From NCBI RefSeq assembly GCF_023015885.1, contig NZ_JALKBE010000007.1:1-64000 (forward strand): a stretch of DNA of 64,000 bases, in the 5' to 3' direction. The position numbers and the translations under genes were made by a program. The notes beneath the pieces were generated by a model that worked only from the letters and a program-made list of their open reading frames with translations, ran no database searches and was not told the origin of the DNA. Of this stretch, positions 9,319 to 18,324 are shown one piece after another. The stretch's first letter is position 1; each line of letters begins with the position of its first letter. The DNA comes from Aliiroseovarius sp. S1123 (lineage in GTDB: Bacteria > Pseudomonadota > Alphaproteobacteria > Rhodobacterales > Rhodobacteraceae).

Positions 9319-9370
9319 CTCGCCAGATCGGATCAAACATGGCAATCTGGTTCCAACAAAGAGGATTTCT

Positions 9371-9976
9371 ATGCCATTGCAGGATCAACCGCCAATCGAA
9401 ACGCGCTGCATCTGGGATCTGCCGTTGCGCCTGTTCCACTGGACGCTGGTTGTCTGTGTTGTGACCGGCTGGATGCTGGGCAAGTTCGGGCCCAAGATCA
9501 TGACCCTACATTTCTATGCGGGCTATGCGGTGATTGGCCTTTTGGCCTTCCGCATCCTGTGGGGTTTTGTTGGCTCGCGCCCCGCGCGGTTCAGCCACTT
9601 CCTGTTTGGCCCGAAGAAAACGCTGGCCTACGTCGCGACCCTGCCCAAACGCCGCCCGAGCTATTGGCCCGGCCATAACCCGGTGGGCGCGTTGTCGGTC
9701 TTTGCGCTTCTGGGTGTTCTGATCTTGCAAGTCGGGACCGGGCTGTTCATCGACGCGGATGATTTTATCAACACGGGCCCGCTGGTTGACTGGGTCAGCT
9801 ATGACACCGCGCGCGCGGCGGCGGGGCTGCACTATCGCCTGTCGCTTCTGCTTCTGGCGCTGATCGTGCTGCATCTGGGCGCGATCCTGTTTTACCGCTT
9901 TTGGAAGCGCGAAAACCTTGTGAAACCGATGGTCACAGGGTGGAAAGAGGTGCGTAAAGACCACCCTGATATGTGA
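9371..9976 (+). CDS. cytochrome b561-like dihaem membrane protein
   Basis: A 201-residue, four-helix membrane cytochrome of the bacterial cytochrome b561 / Ni-Fe-hydrogenase cytochrome b superfamily. The first helix begins LPLRLFHWTLVVCVV with a haem-ligand His, the second holds HFYAGYAVIGLLAFRILWGFVGSRPARF, and later helices supply LHYRLSLLLLALIVLHLGAILFYRF with two more His. ATG 9371 is preferred because GAGG precedes it; the longer frame from 9287 runs through a repeat element. It could pass electrons between quinol and a periplasmic c-type cytochrome. No partner subunit is adjacent. Confidence 0.88.
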   Translation: MPLQDQPPIETRCIWDLPLRLFHWTLVVCVVTGWMLGKFGPKIMTLHFYAGYAVIGLLAFRILWGFVGSRPARFSHFLFGPKKTLAYVATLPKRRPSYWPGHNPVGALSVFALLGVLILQVGTGLFIDADDFINTGPLVDWVSYDTARAAAGLHYRLSLLLLALIVLHLGAILFYRFWKRENLVKPMVTGWKEVRKDHPDM

Positions 9977-10019
9977 CAGGGCGCTTGACAATAAAGGCGC
10001 TTGGCCTCAGTCAGACGCC

Positions 10020-10397
10020 ATGATGACACCCCTTTTGCAAGTTGCCTTGGGCGGCGCGCTTGGCGCCTCGGCCCGCTATCTGACCGGTACCACGGTGACC
10101 CGCCTGTTGGGCCACGGCTTTCCAGCCGGGACCATGGTGGTGAATGTGGTCGGGTCGTTTCTGATGGGCGCATTGGTTGTCATCCTGGCCAAGAAAGGCG
10201 GGCAAGCGGCAGCGCCTTTCTTGATGACCGGAGTGCTGGGCGGGTTCACGACCTTCTCGGCCTTTTCTTTGGATGCAGTAACGCTGTTCGAGCGCGGTCA
10301 GAGCACCGCGGCGATCGGCTATATCCTTGGGTCCGTCCTGATTTCGATTGCCGCATTGATGGCGGGTCTTTGGCTGACCCGAATGGTATTGGCATGA
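10020..10397 (+). CDS. crcB: fluoride efflux channel CrcB/Fluc
   Basis: A 125-residue, four-helix protein of the Fluc fluoride channel family, which works as an antiparallel homodimer in the inner membrane. Diagnostic are GGALGASARYLTG near residue 10, NVVGSFLMGALV near residue 41 and GGFTTFSAFSLDAVTL near residue 72, which contains the central Phe-box. No fluoride riboswitch was recognised in the 43 bases upstream. Its stop overlaps the next start (ATGA at 10394), placing it at the head of a four-gene chain. Confidence 0.95.
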   Translation: MMTPLLQVALGGALGASARYLTGTTVTRLLGHGFPAGTMVVNVVGSFLMGALVVILAKKGGQAAAPFLMTGVLGGFTTFSAFSLDAVTLFERGQSTAAIGYILGSVLISIAALMAGLWLTRMVLA

Positions 10398-11434
10398 GCG
10401 TTCAACTTATTACTCTTGGCCCGGATGAGGCCGAGCAGCGGCTGGATCGCTGGGTTAAACGCATGTTTCCGCATGTGGGGCAGGGCCGGATCGAAAAAGG
10501 CTGCCGCAAGGGCGAGTTCCGCGTGAATGGCGCCAAGGTCAAAACCTCGACCCGCGTTGGGCCGGGGGACGAAGTGCGCATCCCACCCCTTCCGACCACC
10601 AAGGACGAACGCCCCGCGTCGAAACCTAATGCGCGCGTGTCGGACGCGGACGCTAAGATGATCCAATCCTGCGTCATCTATAAAGATGACTACGTGATCG
10701 CCCTGAACAAACCGCCGGGACTGCCCACGCAGGGTGGATCCAAACAGCTTAAGCATGTGGATGGTCTGGCCGAGGCTCTGAAATATGACCGCGAGGAAAA
10801 ACCCCGCCTTGTGCACCGACTGGACAAAGACACGTCTGGCGTTCTGCTGCTGGCGCGTACGCAGGCTGTGGCCTCGGCCCTGACGGCTGCGATGCGTCAC
10901 AAGGAAACCCGGAAGATTTACTGGGCTGTGGTGGCAGGCGTTCCGACCCCCTATCTGGGCGAGATCCGCTATGGCCTGTTCAAGGCAGCGGGTGGCGGAC
11001 GCGGTGCGGGTGAAAAGATGATCTGCGTGCATCCCCGCGCAATGCATGAATATCCGGACGCCAAGCGCGCGCACACGCTTTACGCAACGCTCTATCGCGT
11101 AGCAAGCCGCGCATCTTGGGTCGCGATGGAGCCGATTACCGGCCGCACCCACCAGCTGCGCGCCCACATGGCCGAGATCGGACACCCGATCATTGGCGAC
11201 GGCAAATATGGAGGCTCGTCTCAGGACAATATGGGCGACGGTTGGGGCGCGATGATTGGCGGAGAGATTTCGCGCAAACTGCACCTTCACGCGCGCTCGA
11301 TGACCTTCGAGCATCCCATGACGAAGAAACCGATTACCGTCACCGCAGACCTGCCGCCCCACATGGCGGATACGTTTGAAACCTTCGGCTGGACGCCTGA
11401 TCTGGCCGCTGATGACCCGTTCGAGGCGCTCTGA
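10394..11434 (+). CDS. rluC: RluC/RluD-family 23S rRNA pseudouridine synthase
   Basis: A 346-residue enzyme. The N-terminal S4-like RNA-binding domain (about 10-75, RLDRWVKRMFPHVGQGRIEKGCRKGEFRVNG) is followed by the pseudouridine synthase domain. The catalytic loop is RLVHRLDKDTSGVLLLAR near residue 140, whose Asp attacks uridine C1', and the TGRTHQLRAHMAEIGHPIIGD segment is also present. ATG 10394 overlaps crcB; the long upstream frame from 10001 is a shadow of crcB. It probably modifies 955/2504/2580-type positions of 23S rRNA, though RluC and RluD cannot be fully separated by eye. Confidence 0.9.
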   Translation: MSVQLITLGPDEAEQRLDRWVKRMFPHVGQGRIEKGCRKGEFRVNGAKVKTSTRVGPGDEVRIPPLPTTKDERPASKPNARVSDADAKMIQSCVIYKDDYVIALNKPPGLPTQGGSKQLKHVDGLAEALKYDREEKPRLVHRLDKDTSGVLLLARTQAVASALTAAMRHKETRKIYWAVVAGVPTPYLGEIRYGLFKAAGGGRGAGEKMICVHPRAMHEYPDAKRAHTLYATLYRVASRASWVAMEPITGRTHQLRAHMAEIGHPIIGDGKYGGSSQDNMGDGWGAMIGGEISRKLHLHARSMTFEHPMTKKPITVTADLPPHMADTFETFGWTPDLAADDPFEAL

Positions 11435-12118
11435 ATGACCACCCTGAAGCTTGCTGTGTTCGATGTTGATGGGACGCTTATCGACAGCCAGGATTTCATC
11501 GTCGAGGCGATGAACCGCGCCTTCGGTGAGATGGGCGTGGCCTTGCCAACGCGCGAACAGGTGCTGTCGATCGTTGGGCTATCCCTGCACGACGCCATCG
11601 CGCGGCTGGTGCCCGAGATGTCCGACAAGGACGTCGACATCGCGGCCCAGCAGTACAAGGATATGTTCATCAAGCTGCGCGCCGAAAAAGGCGGCGAGGC
11701 CGCCGCGCCGATGTATCCCGGCGCCCGCGAAGCGCTTGAGGCCCTGCACCCGCGTGACGAGGTGTTGTTGGGCGTGGCCACAGGAAAAGCGCGACGCGGA
11801 TTGGATCACGCCTATGACGCGCATGATCTGCGCAAGTTTTTTGTGACGCATCAAACGGCAGACGATCACCCGTCCAAGCCGCATCCGTCAATGCTGCAGC
11901 GCGCGCTATCCGAAACCGGAGCCGAGGCGGCCAACGCGGTGATGATTGGCGACACGAGCTTTGATATGGACATGGGCAAAGCCGCGGGATTTCGCACCAT
12001 CGGTGTTACGTGGGGCTATCATCCGCGCGAACGGCTGATCGCGGCCGGCGCAGATATTTTGATTGATGCGTTTGCGGATCTGCCCGCAGCGCTGGACGAA
12101 CTTTGGGGGACAGTATGA
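11435..12118 (+). CDS. HAD-family phosphatase (phosphoglycolate phosphatase-like)
   Basis: A 227-residue haloacid-dehalogenase-superfamily hydrolase. Motif I FDVDGTLIDSQ is at residues 9-19 with the nucleophile Asp. Motif II lies in LLGVATGKARRGLDH, motif III is the Lys of SKPHPSM, and motif IV is MIGDTSFDMDMGKAAG. The helical cap domain lies between motifs I and II. The start abuts the rluC stop. The family hydrolyses small phosphates such as phosphoglycolate or pyrophosphate; the substrate is not determined here. Confidence 0.88.
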   Translation: MTTLKLAVFDVDGTLIDSQDFIVEAMNRAFGEMGVALPTREQVLSIVGLSLHDAIARLVPEMSDKDVDIAAQQYKDMFIKLRAEKGGEAAAPMYPGAREALEALHPRDEVLLGVATGKARRGLDHAYDAHDLRKFFVTHQTADDHPSKPHPSMLQRALSETGAEAANAVMIGDTSFDMDMGKAAGFRTIGVTWGYHPRERLIAAGADILIDAFADLPAALDELWGTV

Positions 12119-12831
12119 GCGGTTGGGCAGCAAAACGGTTCTGGAAAGAAACCTCGGTCGGCGAGGCTGACGGAGGCTTTCAGGTGCTTCTCGACGGGCG
12201 CGCGGTCAAGACGCCCGCCAAGTCGCCTCTGATCGTTCCATCGCGCGCATTGGCTGATGCCATGGCTACCGAATGGGACGCGCAAGAGGACGCGGTGAAC
12301 CCCAACACCATGCCGGTGACGCGTATGTCGAACTCGGCCATTGATAAGGTGTCAGTGCAACATGCCGCTGTTGCAGACATGCTGGCCGCCTATGGAGACA
12401 GCGATCTTCTGTGTTACCGCGCCACCGACCCCCGCGAGCTGGTCGAGCGGCAGGCCGAGAAATGGGATCCGATTCTTGACTGGGCGGTCGATTCTCTAAA
12501 TGTGCGTCTGAAACCGGTCGCGGGTGTGATGCATCAGGCGCAGGATGCGCATTCTGTTCGGAAACTGACGGATTTGGTCCACAGTTTTGCTCCTTTCCAA
12601 TTGACCGCGTTTCACGATCTTGTGTCAATGTCCGGCTCGCTGATCTTGTCCTTCGCCATAACACAAAGGCGTTTGGATGCAGATGCAGCATGGCAATTGT
12701 CGCGTCTGGACGAGCTTTGGCAGGAAGAATTGTGGGGTAAAGACGAAGAAGCACAGGAAATGGTTGAAAGGAAGGGCAAGGATTTTGCCCTTGCAGCATG
12801 GTTCTTTGCCGCAATCGGCGACGAAACTTAA
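12115..12831 (+). CDS. ATP12-family F1-ATPase assembly chaperone
   Basis: A 238-residue homologue of mitochondrial ATP12, which binds the F1 alpha subunit before hexamer assembly; in bacteria the family is mainly alphaproteobacterial. Signature parts are AKRFWKETSVGEADGGFQVLLDGRAVKTPAK at the N terminus and EWDAQEDAVNPNTMPVTRMSNSAID. The start ATG 12115 overlaps the preceding stop, so crcB, rluC, the HAD gene and this gene form one tightly packed operon. It is followed by a 207-base promoter region for aapJ. Confidence 0.93.
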   Translation: MSGWAAKRFWKETSVGEADGGFQVLLDGRAVKTPAKSPLIVPSRALADAMATEWDAQEDAVNPNTMPVTRMSNSAIDKVSVQHAAVADMLAAYGDSDLLCYRATDPRELVERQAEKWDPILDWAVDSLNVRLKPVAGVMHQAQDAHSVRKLTDLVHSFAPFQLTAFHDLVSMSGSLILSFAITQRRLDADAAWQLSRLDELWQEELWGKDEEAQEMVERKGKDFALAAWFFAAIGDET

Positions 12832-12844
12832 CGCAACCAAAGTG

Positions 12845-13038
12845 TTAGGTGTGCCTAATATTCTTACTTTCCCCTAGGTTAAGCATCGCAATTCGCGATG
12901 TTGCCCTTGACGAAATATGATCAATCCTTTCAAAATCTGTCACAGTTGAAGGGGGAAAACCCTTTTTGCATCACTCACAGCGGACAATTGTTCGCATATA
13001 AAGCCCTAAAAACTGGGCAAATTCAGGAAGAGGTAAAT
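12845..13038 (+). promoter_or_regulatory. aapJ upstream region
   Basis: A non-coding region of about 200 bases, AT-richer than its flanks. Visible are two small dyads, TTAGG/CCTAA (12845-12849 with 12854-12858) and CATCGC/GCGATG (12884-12889 with 12895-12900), and a TTGACG hexamer just downstream. The aapJ ribosome-binding site is GGAAGAGG. Nitrogen or Lrp-type control of aap operons is known in rhizobia; no clear sigma-54 site was seen here. Confidence 0.35.
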
Positions 13039-14067
13039 ATGAAGAAATCCGCTTTTCTTGGCGCACTGACTGTTGCCAGCATCGCTGCAAGCGCCGCTGT
13101 TGCTCAGGACGCTTCGACCCTTGATCAGGTTAAAGAACGCGGCAAGCTGAACTGTGGTGTTGCCACCGGTGTTCCAGGCTTTGCTGCTCCAGATGCAAAT
13201 GGCCGTTGGGAAGGTTTCGACGTAAGTGTCTGCCGCGCAGTTGCTGCCGCAGTACTGGGGGATTCCGACGCCGTCGAGTTCATTCCGACCACGGGTAAAA
13301 CGCGCTTCACCGCGCTTGCTTCGGGCGAGATCGACATGCTGGCCCGTAACACCACTTGGACCTTCTCGCGCGATGTCGACCTGAAGTTCGAATTCGTTGG
13401 TGTGAACTACTATGACGGCCAAGGCTTCATGGTTCCGAAAGAAATGGGTGTAACCTCGGCCAAGGAACTGGACGGCGCGACCGTTTGTATTCAGACCGGC
13501 ACCACCACCGAACTGAACCTGGCCGACTTCTTCCGTGCCAACGACATGAGCTATGAGCCGGTTCCAATCGAAACCAACGCAGAAGCTCAGCAGCAGTACT
13601 TGGCTGGCGCTTGTGACGTATACACCACGGACGCTTCGGGTCTGGCCGCCACGCGCTCGACCTTCGAAGATCCGTCGTCGTCGGTCATCTTGCCCGAAAT
13701 CATCTCGAAAGAGCCGCTGGGCCCGCTGGTCCGTCACGGTGACAACAACTGGGGTGACGTCGTACGCTGGACTCTGAACGCTCTGATCAGCTCTGAAGAA
13801 CTTGACATCACTTCGACCAACGTGGGCGAGATGTCGGCGGCTGCCGGTGACAACCCGGAAATCAACCGCTTGCTGGGTACCGAAGGCAATCTGGGTGAAA
13901 TGCTGGGTCTGGACGCCGAATGGGCTAAGCGCGCCATCATGGCGAACGGCAACTACGGTGAAATCTTTGCCAAGACCATTGGTGAAGCTACTCCGATTGG
14001 TCTGGCACGTGGTTTGAACGCACAGTGGACCGACGGCGGCCTGCTGTACTCGCCGCCCTTCCGTTAA
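13039..14067 (+). CDS. aapJ: general L-amino-acid ABC transporter, periplasmic binding protein
   Basis: A 342-residue solute-binding protein. A signal peptide (MKKSAFLGALTVASIAASA, cleavage near AVA-QD at about residue 22) directs it to the periplasm. The mature start TLDQVKERGKLNCGVATGVPGFAAPDANGRWEGFDV is typical of the SBP family 3 group that includes AapJ and BztA. ATG 13039 follows GGAAGAGG; a longer frame from 12898 is promoter DNA. It feeds a broad range of L-amino acids to AapQ/AapM/AapP. A terminator hairpin between aapJ and aapQ (14079-14105) would give excess binding protein over the membrane parts, as is usual for such importers. Confidence 0.95.
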   Translation: MKKSAFLGALTVASIAASAAVAQDASTLDQVKERGKLNCGVATGVPGFAAPDANGRWEGFDVSVCRAVAAAVLGDSDAVEFIPTTGKTRFTALASGEIDMLARNTTWTFSRDVDLKFEFVGVNYYDGQGFMVPKEMGVTSAKELDGATVCIQTGTTTELNLADFFRANDMSYEPVPIETNAEAQQQYLAGACDVYTTDASGLAATRSTFEDPSSSVILPEIISKEPLGPLVRHGDNNWGDVVRWTLNALISSEELDITSTNVGEMSAAAGDNPEINRLLGTEGNLGEMLGLDAEWAKRAIMANGNYGEIFAKTIGEATPIGLARGLNAQWTDGGLLYSPPFR

Positions 14068-14078
14068 GAAACTCATGA

Positions 14079-14110
14079 AAAGGGCGTGGTTGATCCACGC
14101 CCTTTTTCTT
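14079..14110 (+). terminator. hairpin terminator/attenuator between aapJ and aapQ
   Basis: An 11-bp stem (14079-14089 with 14095-14105, loop TTGAT) is followed by a T-rich stretch. It probably uncouples high aapJ expression from the permease genes. Confidence 0.85.
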
Positions 14111-14188
14111 TCCATCTGAACGCACCTTGGCACCGCGGCCCAAGCCGCCTTATCCAATAAAAAGCCAAGGGCAACGGGGATGTATCAC

Positions 14189-15451
14189 ATGACATCTATG
14201 ACCGACCCTCACCAGGGCCAGTTCCGGCTATCCATGCTGTTGTATGACAGCCGGTACCGCTCGATGACCATTCAGATCATTGCCTTGATTGGCTTCTTGA
14301 TCTTGGTCTTCTGGCTGCTTTCTAACACTGCTCAGAACCTCGCCGACTTGGGTAAACAGCCCAGCTTTGGCTTTATGAGCGAACCTGCAGGCTATGACAT
14401 CAACCAGCGCCTGCTTGAATATACCTCTCAGGATACGCACCTGCGCGCGTCGTTGATGGGGCTTCTCAACACGCTGCTTGTGGCTGCTATGGGCTGTATT
14501 GCGGCGACGTTCATCGGGGTTTTCGTGGGCATTTTGCGCCTGTCGCCCAACTGGATCGTTTCGCGCCTTGCTGCGGTGTATGTCGAGTTGTTCCGCAACG
14601 TACCGGTTCTTCTGTGGATCGTGTTCACAATGGCGATCTTGATCGAAACTCTGCCTGCCCCGAGTGCCTTTAGAAAAGGCGAGGCGGCAATGTCGCTTTG
14701 GGACACGGTCGCGGTCACCAATCGCGGTATCTATATCCCGGAGCCGCTGTTTTCGAACAGCTTGGGCAACATTCACCTGTTTGGCCAGTCCAGCCTGCGC
14801 TTTGACATCAGCCTAGACCTTCTGGCGATCGCCTTTGTCTTCTTAGGCGGGCTTTTCATCTCGCGTATCATCAAGCGTCGCGCGGATGTCACGCAGGAAG
14901 CTACCGGCGAACGTCCGACAACGTGGTACTGGCGTCTTGGCGTCGTGGTCGTTCCGACCACGATCGTGCTGACCCTTCTGGGCCTGCACTTGGGCTATCC
15001 CGAGCTGAAGGGATTCAACTTCAAAGGCGGGACGCATATGCGTAACTCGCTGATCGCCCTGTGGCTGGCCTTGTCTATTTATACAGGCGCCTTCATCGCC
15101 GAGATCGTCCGTGCGGGCATCTTGGCCGTGTCGAAGGGGCAGAGCGAAGCTGCTGGCGCGCTGGGCCTTCGGTCGAACCGGATCATGAGCCTTGTGATCT
15201 TGCCACAGGCGCTGCGGGTTATCATTCCGCCGCTGATCTCGAACTATCTGAACCTGACCAAGAACAGCTCTCTGGCGATTGCCGTGGGCTATATGGACAT
15301 CACAGGAACGTTGGGGGGCATCACCATGAACCAGACCGGGCGCGAGCTTGAGACGGTTCTAATGCTGATGGCCGTCTATCTGGTGATCTCGCTGACCATT
15401 TCGGGCGTGATGAACTGGTACAACGAATCCGTGAAGCTGAAGGAGCGCTGA
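14189..15451 (+). CDS. aapQ: general L-amino-acid ABC transporter permease AapQ
   Basis: A 420-residue inner-membrane permease with about eight helices. It carries the large insertion characteristic of AapQ/BztB and the C-terminal EAA loop (EIVRAGILAVSKGQSEAAGALGL) that docks onto the ATPase. ATG 14189 is preferred because GGGGA lies eight bases upstream; ATGs at 14180 and 14198 are in frame and possible. It pairs with AapM, whose start is one base beyond its stop. Confidence 0.93.
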   Translation: MTSMTDPHQGQFRLSMLLYDSRYRSMTIQIIALIGFLILVFWLLSNTAQNLADLGKQPSFGFMSEPAGYDINQRLLEYTSQDTHLRASLMGLLNTLLVAAMGCIAATFIGVFVGILRLSPNWIVSRLAAVYVELFRNVPVLLWIVFTMAILIETLPAPSAFRKGEAAMSLWDTVAVTNRGIYIPEPLFSNSLGNIHLFGQSSLRFDISLDLLAIAFVFLGGLFISRIIKRRADVTQEATGERPTTWYWRLGVVVVPTTIVLTLLGLHLGYPELKGFNFKGGTHMRNSLIALWLALSIYTGAFIAEIVRAGILAVSKGQSEAAGALGLRSNRIMSLVILPQALRVIIPPLISNYLNLTKNSSLAIAVGYMDITGTLGGITMNQTGRELETVLMLMAVYLVISLTISGVMNWYNESVKLKER

Positions 15452-15452
15452 T

Positions 15453-16943
15453 ATGTCTGATATGTCTTATGTCCGCTCTGAAATGCTGCCTGAACGCGCA
15501 CCACCCGCATCGTCGGTGGGGCTTGTCGGGTGGATGCGAGCAAACCTGTTTAGTGGGGCTGTAAACTCGATCCTGACCATCGCGTCGCTGGTACTGATTT
15601 ACATGGTCCTTGCTGCAATCCTGCCTTGGATCTTCTCGCCCACATGGAACGGCACATCGCAAAACGAATGCCGCGAGATCGTCGGTTCGGGCCATCACGC
15701 CGCCTGTTGGGGGGTGATCAATGACCGCTGGGAACAGCTTCTGTTCGGCTTCTATCCGAATGGCAGCGAAGGCGGAGCAGACCAACGCTGGCGCCCGATT
15801 GTGGCCTTTGCGCTGTTGTTCGTGGCGGTGACGCCAGTTCTGTTCAGCATGATCTCGCGCCGCATGAACTGGGTGCTGCTTCTGGCTGTACTTGGTCTGA
15901 CTGGTCTGTATCTGGGTGGAGCCGTTGGGTTGATCCTTGGTCTGGCCCTTCTGGGCGCAGCCGCTTTTGTCGGCTTCAAGGCTTTGTCTACCGACAAAGA
16001 AGCCCGTGCCGCGGAAATCGAGGCTGGCGCCAAGCGACTGCCTAACCCGCTGATCTTCTCGGCCATCTATCCCTTCATAGCTCCATGGCTTTTGTGGGGG
16101 GGAACCGTCTGGTTGCCCATCGCCGCGGCCCTTGGTTTCGTGATCGGTTACTATGCCTTCGTCTTCATCGCGCGGGCGTTGGGAAGTCTGGTTGGGATTA
16201 TCGGGGCCGTAGTTATAGCGATTGTCTGGTGGCTATTCCTGACATCTGGCTTTGCCAATCTGATGGACAGCATCCTGCCCATTAGCCTTGAGGCCGTGGA
16301 AAGCCGGAAGTTCGGGGGCTTCATGCTGTCGATCACCATCGGTGTCGTTGCCATTGCCTGTTCGTTGCCGATCGGCATCGTTCTGGCACTGGGACGCCAG
16401 TCGGACCTGATGATTGTCAAGGCGCTGTGCGTGGGCTTTATCGAGTTCATCCGCGGTGTGCCGCTGATCACGCTTTTGTTCGTGGCCTCGACGCTTCTGA
16501 ACATCTTCATGCCGCCGGGCACGAACTTTGACATCATCCTTCGGGTGCTGATCATGGTGACGCTCTTCGCCTCTGCCTATATGGCCGAGACGATCCGAGG
16601 CGGTCTGGCCGCGCTTCCACGTGGACAGTACGAAGCAGCTGATGCGCTGGGTCTGGACTATTGGAAAGCACAGCGTCTGATCATCATGCCGCAGGCATTG
16701 AAGATTTCGATCCCGGGCATCGTGTCGAACTTCATCGGCGTGTTCAAGGACACGACGCTGGTGTCGATCATTGGCCTGCTCGACCCGCTGGGTCTGTCAA
16801 ATGCCATCCGTGCAGATCAGGCATGGAACGGTCTGGTGTGGGAGCTTTACGGCTTCATCGCCCTTCTGTTCTTCGTCTTCTGTTTCTCGATGTCGCGCTA
16901 CTCGATGTATCTAGAGCGCCGACTTCGTACGGACCACCGCTAA
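15453..16943 (+). CDS. aapM: general L-amino-acid ABC transporter permease AapM
   Basis: A 496-residue second permease subunit. A long N-terminal membrane region with extra helices (about 30-280) precedes the conserved HisM-type core. The core holds GFIEFIRGVPLITLLFVAS and the EAA loop ETIRGGLAALPRGQYEAADALGLDYWKAQ. The length is greater than the roughly 380-430 residues usual for AapM, mainly because of an added hydrophobic segment at residues about 110-180. It starts after AAGGAGCGCTGAT, coupled to aapQ. Confidence 0.93.
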   Translation: MSDMSYVRSEMLPERAPPASSVGLVGWMRANLFSGAVNSILTIASLVLIYMVLAAILPWIFSPTWNGTSQNECREIVGSGHHAACWGVINDRWEQLLFGFYPNGSEGGADQRWRPIVAFALLFVAVTPVLFSMISRRMNWVLLLAVLGLTGLYLGGAVGLILGLALLGAAAFVGFKALSTDKEARAAEIEAGAKRLPNPLIFSAIYPFIAPWLLWGGTVWLPIAAALGFVIGYYAFVFIARALGSLVGIIGAVVIAIVWWLFLTSGFANLMDSILPISLEAVESRKFGGFMLSITIGVVAIACSLPIGIVLALGRQSDLMIVKALCVGFIEFIRGVPLITLLFVASTLLNIFMPPGTNFDIILRVLIMVTLFASAYMAETIRGGLAALPRGQYEAADALGLDYWKAQRLIIMPQALKISIPGIVSNFIGVFKDTTLVSIIGLLDPLGLSNAIRADQAWNGLVWELYGFIALLFFVFCFSMSRYSMYLERRLRTDHR

Positions 16944-16955
16944 AGGAGAGACAAA

Positions 16956-17741
16956 ATGTCTTCGATTACTCTCGATCACCAAATTGATCGCAGCAAGTTG
17001 GCCGTCTCGGACGAGGTGGCAATTGAAATCCGCAACATGAACAAGTGGTACGGCTCGTTCCACGTGCTTCGCGACATTGATCTGACCGTCTATCAGGGCG
17101 AACGGATCGTTATCGCGGGACCGTCGGGCTCGGGTAAATCCACCTTGATCCGTTGTATCAACCGTCTGGAAGAGCACCAGGAAGGTCAGATCATCGTTGA
17201 TGGGACCGAGCTGACCTCGGACCTGAAAAACGTCGACAAGGTGCGCTCGGAAGTGGGGATGGTGTTCCAGCACTTCAACCTCTTCCCGCATCTGACCATT
17301 CTGGAAAACTGCACGCTGGCGCCCATCTGGGTGCGCAAAGAGCCCCGTAAAGAGGCCGAAGAGCGCGCGATGCATTTCCTTGAGAAGGTGAAGATCCCGG
17401 AACAGGCCCACAAGTATCCGGGCATGTTGTCGGGTGGTCAGCAGCAGCGTGTGGCGATTGCCCGCTCGCTGTGCATGATGCCGCGCATCATGCTGTTCGA
17501 CGAACCCACCTCGGCGCTTGACCCTGAGATGATCAAGGAAGTGCTGGAGACCATGGTGGAACTGGCCGAAGAGGGCATGACCATGCTTTGCGTAACCCAC
17601 GAGATGGGCTTCGCGAAAGAGGTCGCCAACCGCGTGATCTTCATGGATGCTGGCCAGATTGTGGAACAGAACGAACCGGAAGAGTTCTTCAACAACCCGC
17701 AATCGGAACGCACCAAGCTGTTCCTCAGCCAGATCCTCTGA
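16956..17741 (+). CDS. aapP: general L-amino-acid ABC transporter ATPase AapP
   Basis: A 261-residue ATPase subunit. Walker A is [10 protein letters not shown] near residue 50, the Q-loop lies in [13 protein letters not shown], the signature [15 protein letters not shown] is near residue 158, and Walker B is [14 protein letters not shown]. The switch His is in CVTHEMGF. It is closest to the polar amino acid (GlnQ/HisP) class. ATG 16956 follows AAAGGAGAGA. The last gene of the operon, with a strong terminator just downstream. Confidence 0.97.
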   Translation: MSSITLDHQIDRSKLAVSDEVAIEIRNMNKWYGSFHVLRDIDLTVYQGERIVIAGPSGSGKSTLIRCINRLEEHQEGQIIVDGTELTSDLKNVDKVRSEVGMVFQHFNLFPHLTILENCTLAPIWVRKEPRKEAEERAMHFLEKVKIPEQAHKYPGMLSGGQQQRVAIARSLCMMPRIMLFDEPTSALDPEMIKEVLETMVELAEEGMTMLCVTHEMGFAKEVANRVIFMDAGQIVEQNEPEEFFNNPQSERTKLFLSQIL

Positions 17742-17760
17742 TCTTTCTGACACGAACTTC

Positions 17761-17790
17761 AAAAGCCCCACCATCTGGTGGGGCTTTTTT
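17761..17790 (+). terminator. intrinsic terminator after aapP
   Basis: A GCCCCACCA/TGGTGGGGC stem around 17763-17784 is followed by six T's. On the minus strand the stem is also followed by T's, so it may work in both directions. It separates the aap operon from rpiB. Confidence 0.9.
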
Positions 17791-17853
17791 GTTGCCACTC
17801 TGCTAGAACTGGGCCAGAACCCGGCCAAACTGCGACAGATAGGGAACGCACCC

Positions 17854-18303
17854 ATGACTGCCAACAAACGCATCGTCCTTTCCAGCGACCACGCCGCCAT
17901 TGAGCTGCGCAAGATCATCGCCGACCACATTGCCGCCAAAGGCTATGAACCCGTCGACATCGGGCCGATGACCCCGGAAAGCACCCATTATCCCAAGCAT
18001 GGCGAAGCTGCGGCCCGCAAGGTGGCCTCGGGCGATTGTGCGCTGGGCATCATTCTGTGCGGCACCGGTCAGGGCATCATGATGTCCGCCAACCGCGTTG
18101 ACGGTATCCGCTGCGGCGTCTGCTCGGAAGCGTTCTCGGCCCGTATGATCCGCGAGCACAACAACGCCAACATGCTGTCCATCGGGGCACGCGTTGTCGG
18201 TCAGGATCTGGCGCTGCACATCGTTGACGCCTTCCTGGACGCCGAATTCGAGGGTGGACGTCACGCCACCCGCGTGGACATGATGGAAGCCATCGAAGGC
18301 TAA
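17854..18303 (+). CDS. rpiB: ribose-5-phosphate isomerase B
   Basis: A 149-residue isomerase of the RpiB/LacAB family, which interconverts ribose 5-phosphate and ribulose 5-phosphate in the pentose phosphate pathway. The N terminus KRIVLSSDHAAIELRKII holds the phosphate-binding Asp-His, and GIILCGTGQGIMMSANR near residue 63 holds the catalytic Cys and the glycine loop. ATG 17854 follows ATAGGGA; a frame reaching back to 17647 overlaps aapP and is spurious. It is followed at 22 bases by a membrane-protein gene. Confidence 0.95.
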   Translation: MTANKRIVLSSDHAAIELRKIIADHIAAKGYEPVDIGPMTPESTHYPKHGEAAARKVASGDCALGIILCGTGQGIMMSANRVDGIRCGVCSEAFSARMIREHNNANMLSIGARVVGQDLALHIVDAFLDAEFEGGRHATRVDMMEAIEG

Positions 18304-18324
18304 GCAACAAAGGGCAGGGCGCCC

